Source: Brachionus rotundiformis (taxonomy: Eukaryota; Rotifera; Eurotatoria; Ploima; Brachionidae). From it: a DNA stretch of 64,000 nucleotides. The notes under the pieces are model-generated. The model did no database searches. It was not told where the DNA came from and saw only the letters and a program-made list of their open reading frames with translations. Positions 31,201 through 42,845 of this stretch are shown piece after piece. The position numbers were made by a program, and so were the translations under genes. The stretch lies in assembly GCA_016802295.1 (NCBI GenBank), contig JAESIW010000200.1, positions 5,018,336 to 5,082,335 on the forward strand, given 5' to 3'. The stretch's first letter is position 1; each line of letters begins with the position of its first letter.

Positions 31201-32414
31201 TTTGTAATGATGGTTCAGTCAGCTGTGGGTGTCATGATTCAGTCTTTTATGGTAATTAATTTTTTAAAAGAAATATTGAAAAAAAATTTATAACTTAAAA
31301 AAATTTTTTTGTCTATTTGACTTTATTTTAATTGTTTAAGACCATTTTTATATTAATGATATAATTTTAAAAGGTAAAATAACGTAATCAAAAATATCCT
31401 ATTGTCCTAAAGTGTCCACAAATTAGTTTTTTTAACCTTTTAAATCCGATGTCTAATACTAAACTTAAGTCTTTAAGGCCCAATTAATTAATTTTTAATT
31501 GTCTTAAATCTGTTTAATGAAAATGTTATTTTACAATTTAAATAATTTTATTTTTCAACCATTTCGTGGTTGCTTTTAATATCAAAATTTTTATTTTATA
31601 TCAAAAATTGTTTGGCATGCAATATACCTGATTTTTTAGATTAAAATTAAAAAAAGTAAAATTAGAATTTATTCAAATTGGTGCATTTAAGGTAGGCGTG
31701 GTATTTGCCAAATTATCTCGGCCAAAAAAGCGCAGCGAAACATTAATGTTTTCGAAAAATGCCGTAATAAGCTTGCGTGATGGACGACTGAGCCTAATAT
31801 GCCGAGTGGGAGACATGAGAAAGTCGCACATAGTCGAAGCTCATGTCCGCATGTACTTGATAAAGAAAAAAGTGACCATGGAAGGTGAGATAATGCCACT
31901 ACACATGTACGATCTAAACGTGGGCTGGGACAAAGGTCTGGACCGGCTATTCTTGGTATGGCCTCTCACAATCGAGCACATAATTGACGAAAACAGCCCT
32001 TTTTGGAACCTGTCAGCAGAGGATCTCAGAAAGGAAAGGTTCGAATTGGCGGTCATTTTGGAGGGAATTGTTGAGAGCACTGGCATGACCACTCAGGCAC
32101 GCACTTCCTATCTGGTCAACGAGATACTTTGGGGACACAGGTTTGAGAAGTTGATTACTTTTCAGAAAGAAGATGGCACCTATAAAATTGATTATTCCCG
32201 CTTTGACATGACGGTTCCCATAGACACGCCAACCTGTTCGGCCAAAGAGCTTGCCGAACTAAGGGAGCAGGAGAATTTTTTCTTTTACGCTAATTTTAAT
32301 GAAAGTGCTTTAAGCTCAGTAAATGCAAATGAGCTCAGAAAGAGGAAAACCGAGGATAAATTAGAGGTAGATGGTGATCAAAAAACTAATGAATCTGAAA
32401 TTAAAATGGTTTAA
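28218..32414 (+). CDS. Inward-rectifier potassium channel (Kir) with long N-terminal extension
   Basis: Exons 28218-28842, 30203-31251 and 31692-32414 join in phase to about 798 residues. Kir channels are tetramers with two membrane helices per subunit that set resting potential. The core shows YLTDIFTTLIDLKWRYNILVF into M1 near residue 464, the pore helix with ETQQTIGYGVRFTTEKCPE (selectivity filter GYG near 526), M2 with GVMIQSFMVGVVFAKLSRPKKRS, and the cytoplasmic beta-sandwich (FSKNAVISLRDGRLSLICRVGDMR, AHVRMYLIKK, TGMTTQARTSYL, HRFEKLI). The pore acidic residue and PKKR PIP2-binding site are present. The first ~440 residues are low-complexity, Ser/Asn-rich and unlike the ~80-residue N-terminus usual in the family. 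Subfamily cannot be fixed. The first intron is 1.36 kb, long for this window. Confidence 0.9.
28843..30202 (+). other. Kir first intron (1.36 kb)
   Basis: AT-rich with donor GTAAAT and acceptor TTTCTTAG. No embedded gene seen. The 62-residue frame at 28913-29101 is within the intron and without motif. Confidence 0.5.
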
Positions 32415-33830
32415 AAAAGATATGATAATTTTTTTAAAAAAATTTTAGTCTTGCGTGCATATCGAGTTATTGTGATAAATAATGTTATTAAAACTATAAG
32501 TTTATTAAGTTAAGGAATAATGTAAAAAATATTTGTTATTAATTTTTTTAAGCCCTAAGGTTATTTTTTGAAAAAGATAGTTTTTATCTTTCCCCGGATG
32601 AATCGAATACAAGCAAAATATGCAGAGATATTTTTTTAATAAAAAGTTTTACAATATTTTATTTTATAATTAAACTATAATATCACGAATATATTTTTCT
32701 GAATCAAATTAGGCTAAATTGTATTTAGAGTCTTTTGAGGAAATTTTTTTCCTAATCAAAAAATATTGTCTTTTCAATCAAAGAAATTAATTTCTAAATC
32801 ACCTGAGGATTAGATTAATCAATTTTAATCTTTTTTTCAAGTCTAATTTTTGAATAATACAATCAGGAAAATATTGTTTATTTAACAAGTTAATTTTGAT
32901 TTATGTCAATTAATTCATTATATAAAATATTTTAATTTTATTTTGTTGCCTAAACTGTTTCAAAAAACGTGACAAACCAGCAATCAAGATAACCAAAAAC
33001 TTCAACAAAAAATAAAAAACAAATTTATTTACAATTCTTTTTACCTCTGAGGCTGTCTAAATTAGTCCCATTCGACTAGACAGACAATTCGTATCTAAGC
33101 CAGAAAAATATATTTTCAAAGAACAAAAAACAAAAACACCTAATGAAAATAAAAAACATTCTATCTTATTTACTCCTTGAGAATAAATTAAATATTTAAT
33201 GATCAAATGTTTAATTTAGATTTTTAAAAAAATTTAATTTTATAAACTTTTAAGCTGATTACATAGTGCAAGAACAATTTGCTCTATCAAACAAATTCTG
33301 TGAGATAAAAATTACATTTCAGATTTTAATGTTACTCAATCAGTTTATTTAAATCATTTGATTAATTTGTTTTCAAACAATAGCTCTAATTTGAACATTA
33401 AACAAAAATATAACAAATTAATTTTATGCAATCAAACTTGGCAACCACGGCTTCCCAAAAGCCTAAAAGCTATAATTTTTTACAATAAAAATATTTTTCT
33501 ATAGGCTTCATTTATTGTGTGTAAGAATGAAATAAAAACCTTTCGGCTTCATTTAGACCATTAATTCACCATATTTGATAATAAAACCAAATAATAGCTT
33601 TGGTAAAATTTCTAGTTTTAAAATATATGGTATCGTTTGGCTTGTTTTTATGCAACGAATAGGGTTTTTTATTCTTAATAAAAGAAACCAGTCATTAGCA
33701 GATCAATCATTTAAAAGAGACCACAATAAATAATAAAAATTTAAAAATTTAAAATTTATTAACATATACAAAAAAAAAAGCTAATCTCTATCAAAATTAA
33801 ATTTTAAAAAAATATGCATCACTGTTTGAA
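32415..33830. other. Intergenic between convergent Kir and DOMON-mucin genes
   Basis: AT-rich 3' flanks. A GC-richer patch near 33040-33110 has no open frame. No gene supported. Confidence 0.4.
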
Positions 33831-36800
33831 TTAAATTCTAACCAAATAATCTTTTCCCGAACCACCGAAATTGTAGCTTGATTTCTTCTGAAAAAAAATT
33901 TTTTTTTAAAATTAATTTCCAAAAAAATAAAATATTGATAAAATATTTAAGCGTACTCTTTTGAAATAGTAAAACATAAGACAAATGAACAGCAACAAAA
34001 ATAGTGTCAATGAACCGAACACACTGCCGAATATGATGGCCAAAATGGTATTTGTTTTTAGCTCTGATTTGGTTGTAGTTAACTCGGGTGGTTTATCTTG
34101 GTGATTATGTTTAAAGCTGTAGATTGAAAATAAAAAATTAATTTACCTGTATTTGTAGTATATTTTTGAATAGAAACTGATCTTACATCTAAAAGTGTCT
34201 TGTCTCCATTTCTAAGAGAGTTTTCCACACTAGTTTTAAGATTTGACTCTATTTGGTTACTATCGTCCTTATAGTTAAGCAAACTGAACAGCATGGCAAA
34301 TTTTTCAGATTCTGTTATATTTATTAAATTAATGGATTTGTATCCTGTTAAATTGTTTGTGGTTAAAGCTCTTTTTGTCTTTAAAGAAAAATTTATTTAG
34401 CTTATTTTAACTTTCATTTAAAATTTACATATTCAGATAAATTTTTGCTCAATTCTACTTGTGTACCATTCTTGATAACTTCTGAATACAAGCTATTGAG
34501 TTTCATTTGGACCAAAAAAAGGTAGTCTATAATTGGAATTGTAGTTGTGGTTGAAGTGGTGATCGTAGTTGTTACTGTTGTAAGGTTCATTTGGTTTCCT
34601 AAATCAGGAACAGTGACAATTTCATCAACAAAATCCGTCGATAACACTGTGCTTTTACTGGTTGAAGTAGAAGTCACAGTCGTAGCCGTAGTCGTAGCCG
34701 TAGTCGTAGTCGTAGCCGTAGTCGAAGCCGTAGTTGTAGTCGTAGCTGTAGCCGTAGTCGTAGCTGTAGTCGTAGTCGTAGCTGTAGTCGTAGTCATAGT
34801 CGTAGTCGAAGTCGTAGTTGTAGCAGTTGTAAAAGGAGAATTCGTTTCAGTAGTGGTTAAAATGTCAGTGGTTTTGGAAAATGAAACAGAACTTGAAGAA
34901 GGAGGAGAGGAAGAAGTTAATTTATTGCCTAAATCAGGAATAGTGACGATTTCATCAACAAAATCAGTCGAATTCGTTTGATTCACGACAAATCTAGTTG
35001 TAGCTGTTTCAAGACTTAAGGTTGATTCAGGGTCTGATGTTGTTTCAAAATTCAGACTCAATTCTGTTGAAAATTTAATTGATTCTGTGGTTTCTTGTGG
35101 AATAAAAGTAGATGAAAAAACATTTGAGCTAGGATGATCAATTTTTTTTGTTGTCAGAATTAAATCTTGAGTTGTATCAATATCTGAATGACTTGTGAAG
35201 AAATTTGTAACATTAAAAGATGAAGTAAAAATATCTATTGTTGAGGTTTCTAAAATTTGGTCAGGAGGAGTGGAATCAGTTACATTATTTAATTCAGTAG
35301 ATAAAATTGAAGAAATTGAAGTGTCTACTATCGGAAAAATACTTGATTTAAAAAAATCTTCAGGGTTTACAGTCAAGTTCTCTTCTAATGTAGTTACTGT
35401 AGATTCAACGCTCTCTGTTTCTTCTGGAATGGTCATTTCTTCTGTTGTTTTTACCATATTATCTTCTCCCGTAGTCTCTGTTGATTCTACAGTTTCTGTT
35501 TCTTCTGGAATGGTCATTTCTTCAGTTACTGTAGATTCAACGCTCTCTGTTTCTTCTGGAATGGTCATTTCTTCTGTTGTTTTTACCATATTATCTTCTC
35601 CCGTAGTCTCTGTTGATTCTACAGTTTCAGTTTCTTCAGGAATGGTCATTTCTTCAGTTGGTTTTACCATATTATCATCTACCGTAGTTACTGTAGATTC
35701 AACGCTCTCTGTTTCTTCTGGAATGGTCATTTCTTCTGTTGTTTTTACCATATTATCTTCTCCCGTAGTCTCTGTTGATTCTACAGTTTCTGTTTCTTCT
35801 GGAATGGTCATTTCTTCAGTTACTGTAGATTCAACGCTCTCTGTTTCTTCTGGAATGGTCATTTCTTCTGTTGTTTTTACCATATTATCTTCTCCCGTAG
35901 TCTCTGTTGATTCTACAGTTTCTGTTTCTTCTGGAATGGTCATTTCTTCAGTTGGTTTTACCATATTATCATCTACCGTAGTTACTGTAGATTCAACGCC
36001 CTCTGTTTCTTCTGGAATGGTCATTTCTTCTGTTGTTTTTACCATATTATCTTCTCCCGTAGTCTCTGTTGATTCTACAGTTTCTGTTTCTTCTGGAATG
36101 GTCATTTCTCCAGTTGTTTCTCTTTGATTTGCTTTATCTGTAGTTAATTTTTCATTAAGAATACTTTCATTTGTACTTGTTTCTATTATAGCTAAATTTG
36201 ATGAAGATTTTGTTATGGTACTCTCTTTATCAGTTGTGATTACCAAATTTTCTCTATTTGTTGTAATATCATCCTCCTCTGATTCAGATGTTGTTATTAA
36301 ATTATTTTTTATGGTACTAGATTTAGTTGTAAATTCTGAATTTGTTGAGCTATTAAGTGCCATAAAAGAAGTTCTTGTGCCAGTATTATGCTTTTGTGTT
36401 ATTTCATTCTCGGTTTCCATTGAGGTGTAAACTCCACTTAATTCCGAATTTGTAGTTGCTTTTGATCTAGTTGTATTTTTAGCAGCACCCAAGTCAGCCT
36501 GAGTCACCTTTTCCTCATTATCTTGTTTATTATCTGTAGTATATTTAGGTCTGTCTGTCATATTTATTAACTCTTTGCCACTGGTTGTTTCAATTTTTGC
36601 CATACTGGTAAATATTTGCTTTGATTCAGTTGTTTGATGCATAAAATCCATCTTTGTCCAACAGGAATCACTGTACTTTGGGGTATTTACATGTGTCTCA
36701 AACCTCTCTCCAACCATGATACCAAGTCCGACCACTACATAATTACAGTTTGAAAAATCCAAACCACCTAGGGAATTTAGATTTGGTGAGCGTTTAAAGC

Positions 36801-37255
36801 TGACCCTAATACGACCATTTTGATTCACTTGCCGGACATCTACCAACTCGCTGTTCTCATAAATTGGCTCATTGTAGTACTTCAAAAAACTGGAAAAAGT
36901 AAATTTTCAATATGTAAATAAAATGTTGCCAAATTTACCCATTGTAGGCGCTGAAATTATCCATAAATTTGAGTACGATCACACTTGTACCTATCTAAAG
37001 TAAAAATTTTACATATGGTCAATTATTTGCGTGTCAAATCACCATATAGGGTCGAGGGTTGAATCCGATGGCCAGCCATTTACAACTCAATCGGACCACG
37101 TCCAAGTGAAATGAGAGCAGATCTTCTTGCGGCAGATATGAAATGGTCAGCGTACAATTGGGATCTTCTACTAGTCGACATGGCAATTGGACACACTGGA
37201 CTGTGCTCATTACCAGCCATATCAAATTTATTACCACAAAATGATAGAGATACAT
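33831..37255 (-). CDS. Mucin-like type I membrane protein with N-terminal DOMON domain
   Basis: Six exons (37255-37043, 36994-36939, 36889-34429, 34378-34147, 34096-33957, 33887-33831) join in phase to about 1,050 residues. Signal peptide: MYLYHFVVINLIWLVMSTVQC. A DOMON-like beta-sandwich spans exons 1-3 (WLAIGFNPRPYMIGTSVIVL, NGRIRVSFKRSP, CNYVVVGLG); these domains bind haem or sugars. Next comes a long Thr/Glu-rich stalk: ten repeats of EMTIPEETE plus TVESTETTGEDNMVK linkers, then pure Thr/Ala runs from codon-repeat DNA. A globular, SEA-like-sized segment precedes a single membrane helix (ILAIIFGSVFGSLTLFLLLF) and a short tail (KKSSYNFGGSGKDYLVRI). The stalk should be heavily O-glycosylated. 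The exon 4-5 acceptor was chosen to keep frame into the helix. Long + strand frames over the repeat are shadows. Domain calls good; function unknown. Confidence 0.78.
34660..34835 (-). repeat. Thr/Ala codon microsatellite in the mucin stalk
   Basis: On the + strand a GTAGTC/GTAGCC/GTAGCT hexamer-like array; on the coding strand it is ACT/GCT repeats giving (T,A)n. It extends the O-glycosylation stalk and probably varies in length between individuals. Confidence 0.8.
35396..36119 (-). repeat. Coding minisatellite, ten EMTIPEETE units
   Basis: Ten units in several linker flavours. Units 3-6 and 7-10 repeat the same four-unit order (PTEEM..ETV, TTEEM..ESV, TEEM..ETV, TTEEM..ESV), so a ~290-bp block was duplicated as a whole. 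Near-identity at the DNA level points to recent expansion or gene conversion. Confidence 0.9.
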
Positions 37256-40200
37256 TGATATTTTCTTAATGATCGTACGAAATTCATTCGAATTTCTAAA
37301 ATTCACCTAAATATAGTTTAAAAAAAGGTGTTTTGAATAAAAAAGTGAGAGAGAAAGAGAGAAAAAAAAATAGTGCAATTGTTGAGTGGTTGTTAAATAT
37401 TTTATTACCAAATACAACAAGAAAATACAATTCTTAATTTTGATTAAAAATATAAATGTTGAAAAAAAGTTTGTTGTTCTTGAAATAATTACTTACACTA
37501 ATGGTACCATAAAGGTAAATTGGATTTTGGTTAAGCTTGCTTTATATATATATAATTTTGTTTGTTTTGAAATCAAGATTTTCACTCGAATACTCCACAA
37601 GCTAGTGATGTAATTATTAAAAAATTTTATTATTTAAGGTGTCGTTGTTATTATTGTATATTAAAAAAAAAAAAAAAAAATTAAAAAAAATACTAATAAG
37701 AAAAAAATTAAAAAAAAAAAAGAAAACATTCTAGAGATTCTTTTGAAAGTAATTGAAAGACTTCAGCCAAATGTGCTGCTTCAAAAAATAGTTATGTCTC
37801 TCAAGAGCCTATTAGTCTTGAATTAGTTCTAAATCTTGATACACATGCGCAGGTGTTGTTTACACGACCGACTTTTCCAACTGTTCCATACAGAACCAAA
37901 TCGGACCCTCAACACCAAACCTGCCAGCTACGCTTTCTTCTTACATAAACCTATTTTACTATTTACTATTCTGGTTTCTAAGGTGAGATTTAGGTAAACT
38001 TTTCAACAAACAATGCGATCCAAATCGGCATTGAGGATATGACATTTGAGACTTTTTTATTTTCCAAAAGAGTCAGATTTCTGTTGATATGAAGCGGTAC
38101 CCGATATTGTTTAAAGAAATGTTTCTCATAAGTTAGAGCTCGACTGACCAATATTTGCCAGTCTAGTCGTAGCACAAAAAGTAGCAATTAATAAAAACTT
38201 AATGGCTATTTGCTCAACAGGAATTAATCCGGACATAAAAGAGTATTGCTTGATGATGCGAATTAAAAATATTTTACTAGCTTAAATTATTTATAAATTT
38301 TATATCCTTATTTGGCTCTTCTATTAATTATTTAGATGTCCAATAAGCAAAGTCTGTGCGCAAATTGCTCAATTGGGCTATGGACTGGTCAATTCTGTGC
38401 AGCATTCAAATTAGCTTCGAATAAAGCCAATTATGTAAAAAAAAATTTCCAATTGAGAAAAAAATATTTTATAATTTTTATTTGCCAAACAAAGATTTGA
38501 GTTTGAATTTATTTTTGATAAATTAGAAATTAAAATTTCTTTTCAAAAGTGTAAAAGGCACTGGAAATTTCGACAACTAAGCTAATAATAGTATTTATAC
38601 AATATAAGTCTTTTCTTTTGAAAAAAAAATTTAAAAAAAAATTAAATTTTAATTAGATTTATGTGGCCCAACAAGGTCAAAATAATAAGTGCTTTGACAA
38701 ATTAGAGTCAAGCGCGACCAATGTTCATTTAGAACAAATAAACATTTTATTCCTATTCTTTTTTTTGTGTTTTGTTAAGTAAATGTTTACTCAATTTTTT
38801 TTAAATTAATTTGTCAAATGTTTAATTAATATAATTTGGAATGAAATAGATTTTAAAGTTATTTTCATATTTTGAATGAACAATTTATTTCAAAGAATTT
38901 AGTGTAGCCTCAAAAATTAACAATTGATCTTTTTGTGTATTTTTTATTCGAATAGTCAAGATTTATGCAACTTTAAAACAGATAACTGAATAAACATAAT
39001 AAAAAATTTTATATGCTGAACATGGTAAAGTACTGCTCATTTAAATTTTAAATTAAACTGAATATAACTTTTTGAATGAGATTTAGATTTAGATAAGATA
39101 GTGCTTATTAATGTTGACATTACATATATTGCTTTTGATTGCTTTTTTAGATTTTCAGATCCATTATAAAAAATAGATTATTGCAGATCTGAAAATTTAT
39201 ATCAGTAATTTTGGCTTTTTGGTATAAATTAAAAACCTCAGCTGGATAATTTAATATCAATATGAATTTTGAAGCTAACTTTGAATAAAAATTATCTCAG
39301 TTTGTTTGCCATTTTTAGATTGCTTTTTTTCCAAGAGAATATTTAAAGATTCTTAAAAAATCAATTTAACCAGCAAATTTAGCATATTTTTTCTAATGAT
39401 CGATACAAAATAAATAAAAAATATTTTTAACAATTAGGAGAAAAAAGAAGATTTTATCTAAGTAGATAAAAATTACATTTCTGTTGCCAATAATAAACCC
39501 ATTTACTGTAAACATTATATTCTAAAATTAATTGATTTTGAAAAAAGATAAATAAGAGCAAAATTCAAATATCTAAATTTAGTCGAGCATATTATAATTT
39601 AATTATTTTAATTAAATTTTTCACTTAAACTCTTGAGAAAATAATTAACAAAATTATAATTTTTCTTAATTTTAACAGAACGCTTTTAGCACGAGTGGAA
39701 ATTTTATTCCAAGAAAAAATGTTTTATTTTTAAATATTCCAAAAGCTTTTGCTATCTATCTATAAGTTATTTTCCTCATTGTGCACCACAATATATTGGT
39801 CCTCTGAACCAGACAGTTTGGTAAAGCATCATAATGCATCTCTAATCAATCAGCATACGGCTCTGCTTATCAGAAAAGCAATTTTTTTTTTGATACTAAG
39901 CACATACATTTATGAAAATAAGTTTTATATAAAAGATATTTCTATTTGCTAGTTACAAGGCACCTGCAGCTAAATTCATAATAGTTTTGTACATAATTAG
40001 TGAGATTATTGGTGATGCGATTGCGGATGGCAATTTGACTTGGAAGCCTGCATAATACTCAGGCAACAGATCGAATATTCCATCAATCAGTTTTAAATTC
40101 GATTTATTGACTCATTAATAACAATCATGTCAATACTCAAGCTTTGAATTTGTTGGATAAAATATTATCAAATTATAGAAAACTTCATGCTTAGGCATTA

Positions 40201-40634
40201 TCTTATGAATATTCTATTCAAACTTAATTTAGCTTATGGAAAAAACATAGAGCTCATTTATTGATTTACAATTAGATATTTTTAATTTTAACTAGCTTTT
40301 TTGTTTCTCTTCATCCAAATGTTAATAGCATTGAAAACATACTTTTTTTAAGGTTATTTATCTGTCTATTGTGTTTCAACAACTTCCTAGACGCGTTAGA
40401 CTAACCCGATCAGCTCCAAAATCAATTGACTTGTGTTTTATCTTGATGGAAAAAGATGAGCTTTAAATGCAAGGTAAGCTTGGCATGACCATCTTAACCA
40501 ATGTTTGACTCTAAGCATGACCATATTAGCCTTTTTTGTTGCAGTAGATAATATTTTTAAAAAATAGCAGAGATTAAACTTTATTTTATCATTTAAATAA
40601 AAAAAATAATTTGAAAAAAAATTAGTTTATCATA
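37256..40634. other. 3.4 kb gene-poor region
   Basis: AT-rich with an A-run at about 37663-37725. A GC-richer patch at about 37850-37990 might be a 5' untranslated exon or enhancer but has no open frame. Small frames at 37386-37613, 37990-38187 and 39749-39952 lack motifs. Nothing else is supported. Confidence 0.4.
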
Positions 40635-42739
40635 TCATGTCATGTCATGGCATTTACTGGAAATCACAGGATCCAAAGGAGCCCTCTCTGATCTCAAATT
40701 TCTAACCTTTGGTATCTTGAAGTATTCTTTTTGGTCAAATCTTCCGTACACATTTGCTATGTGCTGACCATCTGATGAATTACATGAGAATGAAATAGGA
40801 GCTGTGTCATACATGGCACTAAGTACTTGTCTATTTATCGGATTCCATTGTATGGAATTGAAATTTTGCTCTATTGTCTTGTCCTCGCCAGTCTCAGCTA
40901 GACCATAGTAGTTTATCTTTTCAAAAAATTCATCTAAAATTACATCATATATGGAACTTTTACATAGTTCCAAATTAGATAGTGGATAGTAGTGCATATA
41001 GTTGACACACATTTCATCTCGGATCGAATATCCGCCAAAAGTCATGTTATCTCTTTCCATGGTCTCAAAAACGCATGTGTTTATGATTGCATCGCCTGGC
41101 AAAACTTGCACTGGTCTTTGGAGTAGACGAATCTCTTGAAACATTTGATCAAAGTGGTTATCACTGTTTATTATTTGAACAACTTGGTCATCTCGAACAA
41201 GACTTGTCCATACTTTACGACCTGTAAGATGTGTGTGCAGCTGAGAGGCGAATATAGTGATACCTTGCGGTGGCAAGCTGTTCTCGGTGCATTCACTTAA
41301 ACAATAGCCATGATGGTGAAATGATAAAGCTTTTGGAGGAATGGAATTTTTTGCATTATACTCTAAGCCAACTTCCATTATACCTTGTTAGATAAAATAT
41401 TATTTTAGATTAAATTTATCTTTATTTTTTTAATTAATCCTCAGTCTTTGTAGATAATTTTAGAATTTTAGCAGATTAGGATAGCATCAATTAAAACTAA
41501 ACATCTATTTAGCTGACATTTATTCCAAATTTCTTATACAAATAAATTATTTTTTAATAAATCTATCTATTTATCTTATAGCTATTTATAAAAGTAAATT
41601 TTTTTTTCACCTGCATCATATTTTCTCAGCTTTTGACCATGTCCACCGATGTAGAATAATTTTATACCAGAACTATCAACAATATTTTCTTTCAACTTGG
41701 GATTATCATAATGAATCTCCAATACAACATAAGGAGAGAAATTTTTTCCACCCAAGACGCCACCAACCTCTTCGGGATAAACAAATCTTCCAGCTCCCAT
41801 TGCCCATGCAGCAATTACTTTTCTACATTGGGTCAGTCCGGCTGGTTTTTCCTCAGATGTGCACGGACCATCATAGCTCTTCATATCTTCTCTGGGATCA
41901 TAGAAACAATGAAAAAGTTCCATATGATGCACTATTCCTTGGCTTACTTCCGATATTACACTCTCATATGCTACAATGTGGTGTTTGTTCCTAAATTTAT
42001 CATCTAATTTGAATACTTTGCACCAATAGGCTGTGTCTTGTCTTGGCAATTTAATTCCATTATTCTTTAGTTCCAAGTGTTGGGTTTTATCTGAGTCGAA
42101 CTTTTCTACCAGCTCATCATAAAAAGAACTCTTGACCAGTTGGGTATGCTTCATGTCCCAAGAATCCGAGTCTCTATCTGGCACAAAAGGTGTTATGTAT
42201 AAACTAACCAATTTAGGATAGAATTTGTTGTTATAAAAGATAAAATGTATCAAATGAACTGTTCCTGTTTCTATAAGATAGTCATCTGGATCACATGTAT
42301 CCAATTTTCTCTCAAATAAAATCTCAATCAAACCATAATTTTCTATTTTATAATCAATTAAATGATAATTTGGTATCTTGTCAAGCTTTAGTCTGCCCTC
42401 ATCATCTGTGTGTGAATCAAAGTATCTTGTTAAACCTTGGTCAAATTCGAATACTACCAAATCAGCATTGTTTGGTTCGCCGCGCTCCGAAGCACCAAAG
42501 CCAATTGATACTGGGAAACGATCAACATTCACCTTAAGCTTAAATACTATAAATTTATCTGAGTCTATCTCTTCTATTTTCCATTCCAGGCCAACTTTGT
42601 TATCATGGTCAAGAACTGTTGAGTATTTGAAGTACCTGGAAGATACCACAAAATTAACCAGTATTAGATTAAAGAAATATTTAGCTAACATTGTTCTAAA
42701 TAAGCTTTTTTTTTGAATGCATAACATATTTATATCCAT
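40635..42739 (-). CDS. Tbh: Tyramine/dopamine beta-hydroxylase (copper type II monooxygenase)
   Basis: Exons 42739-41611 and 41383-40635 give 625 residues; human DBH has 617. These enzymes hydroxylate the side chain of tyramine or dopamine inside secretory vesicles using two coppers and ascorbate. An N-terminal hydrophobic segment (YFFNLILVNFVVSS) is the signal or anchor. DOMON follows (GFGASERGEPNNADLVVFEF, TCDPDDYLIETGTVHLI). CuM/CuH ligands are all visible: HH in NKHHIVAYES, VHHMELFHC, VVLEIHYDNP, HTHLTG and the Met in EMCVNYMHYYP. The second exon starts at IMEVGLEYNAK just as family members do. Tyramine is favoured as substrate because a tyrosine decarboxylase gene lies 14 kb away, but DBH and TBH cannot be separated by eye. 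Confidence 0.93.
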
Positions 42740-42845
42740 ATTATTTTATGATAAATGACTGATCTAATTGAGTCATGAAATTTTATGATTAAATTGATTA
42801 GTTTATTATTTTAATTACAGTGATAAATTTGATTAATATTTTTAG

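Noticed and set aside
34547..34981. 144-codon + strand Val-rich frame
   Set aside because: Shadow of the Thr/Ala codon repeat of the same mucin gene.
35195..36127. 310-codon + strand open frame
   Set aside because: It is the antisense shadow of the mucin stalk repeat; repeats keep antisense frames open. The minus strand has the signal peptide, DOMON and membrane helix.
38335..38499. 54-residue + strand frame starting MSNKQSLCANC
   Set aside because: No homology recognised, no splice or conservation support, and within chance length.
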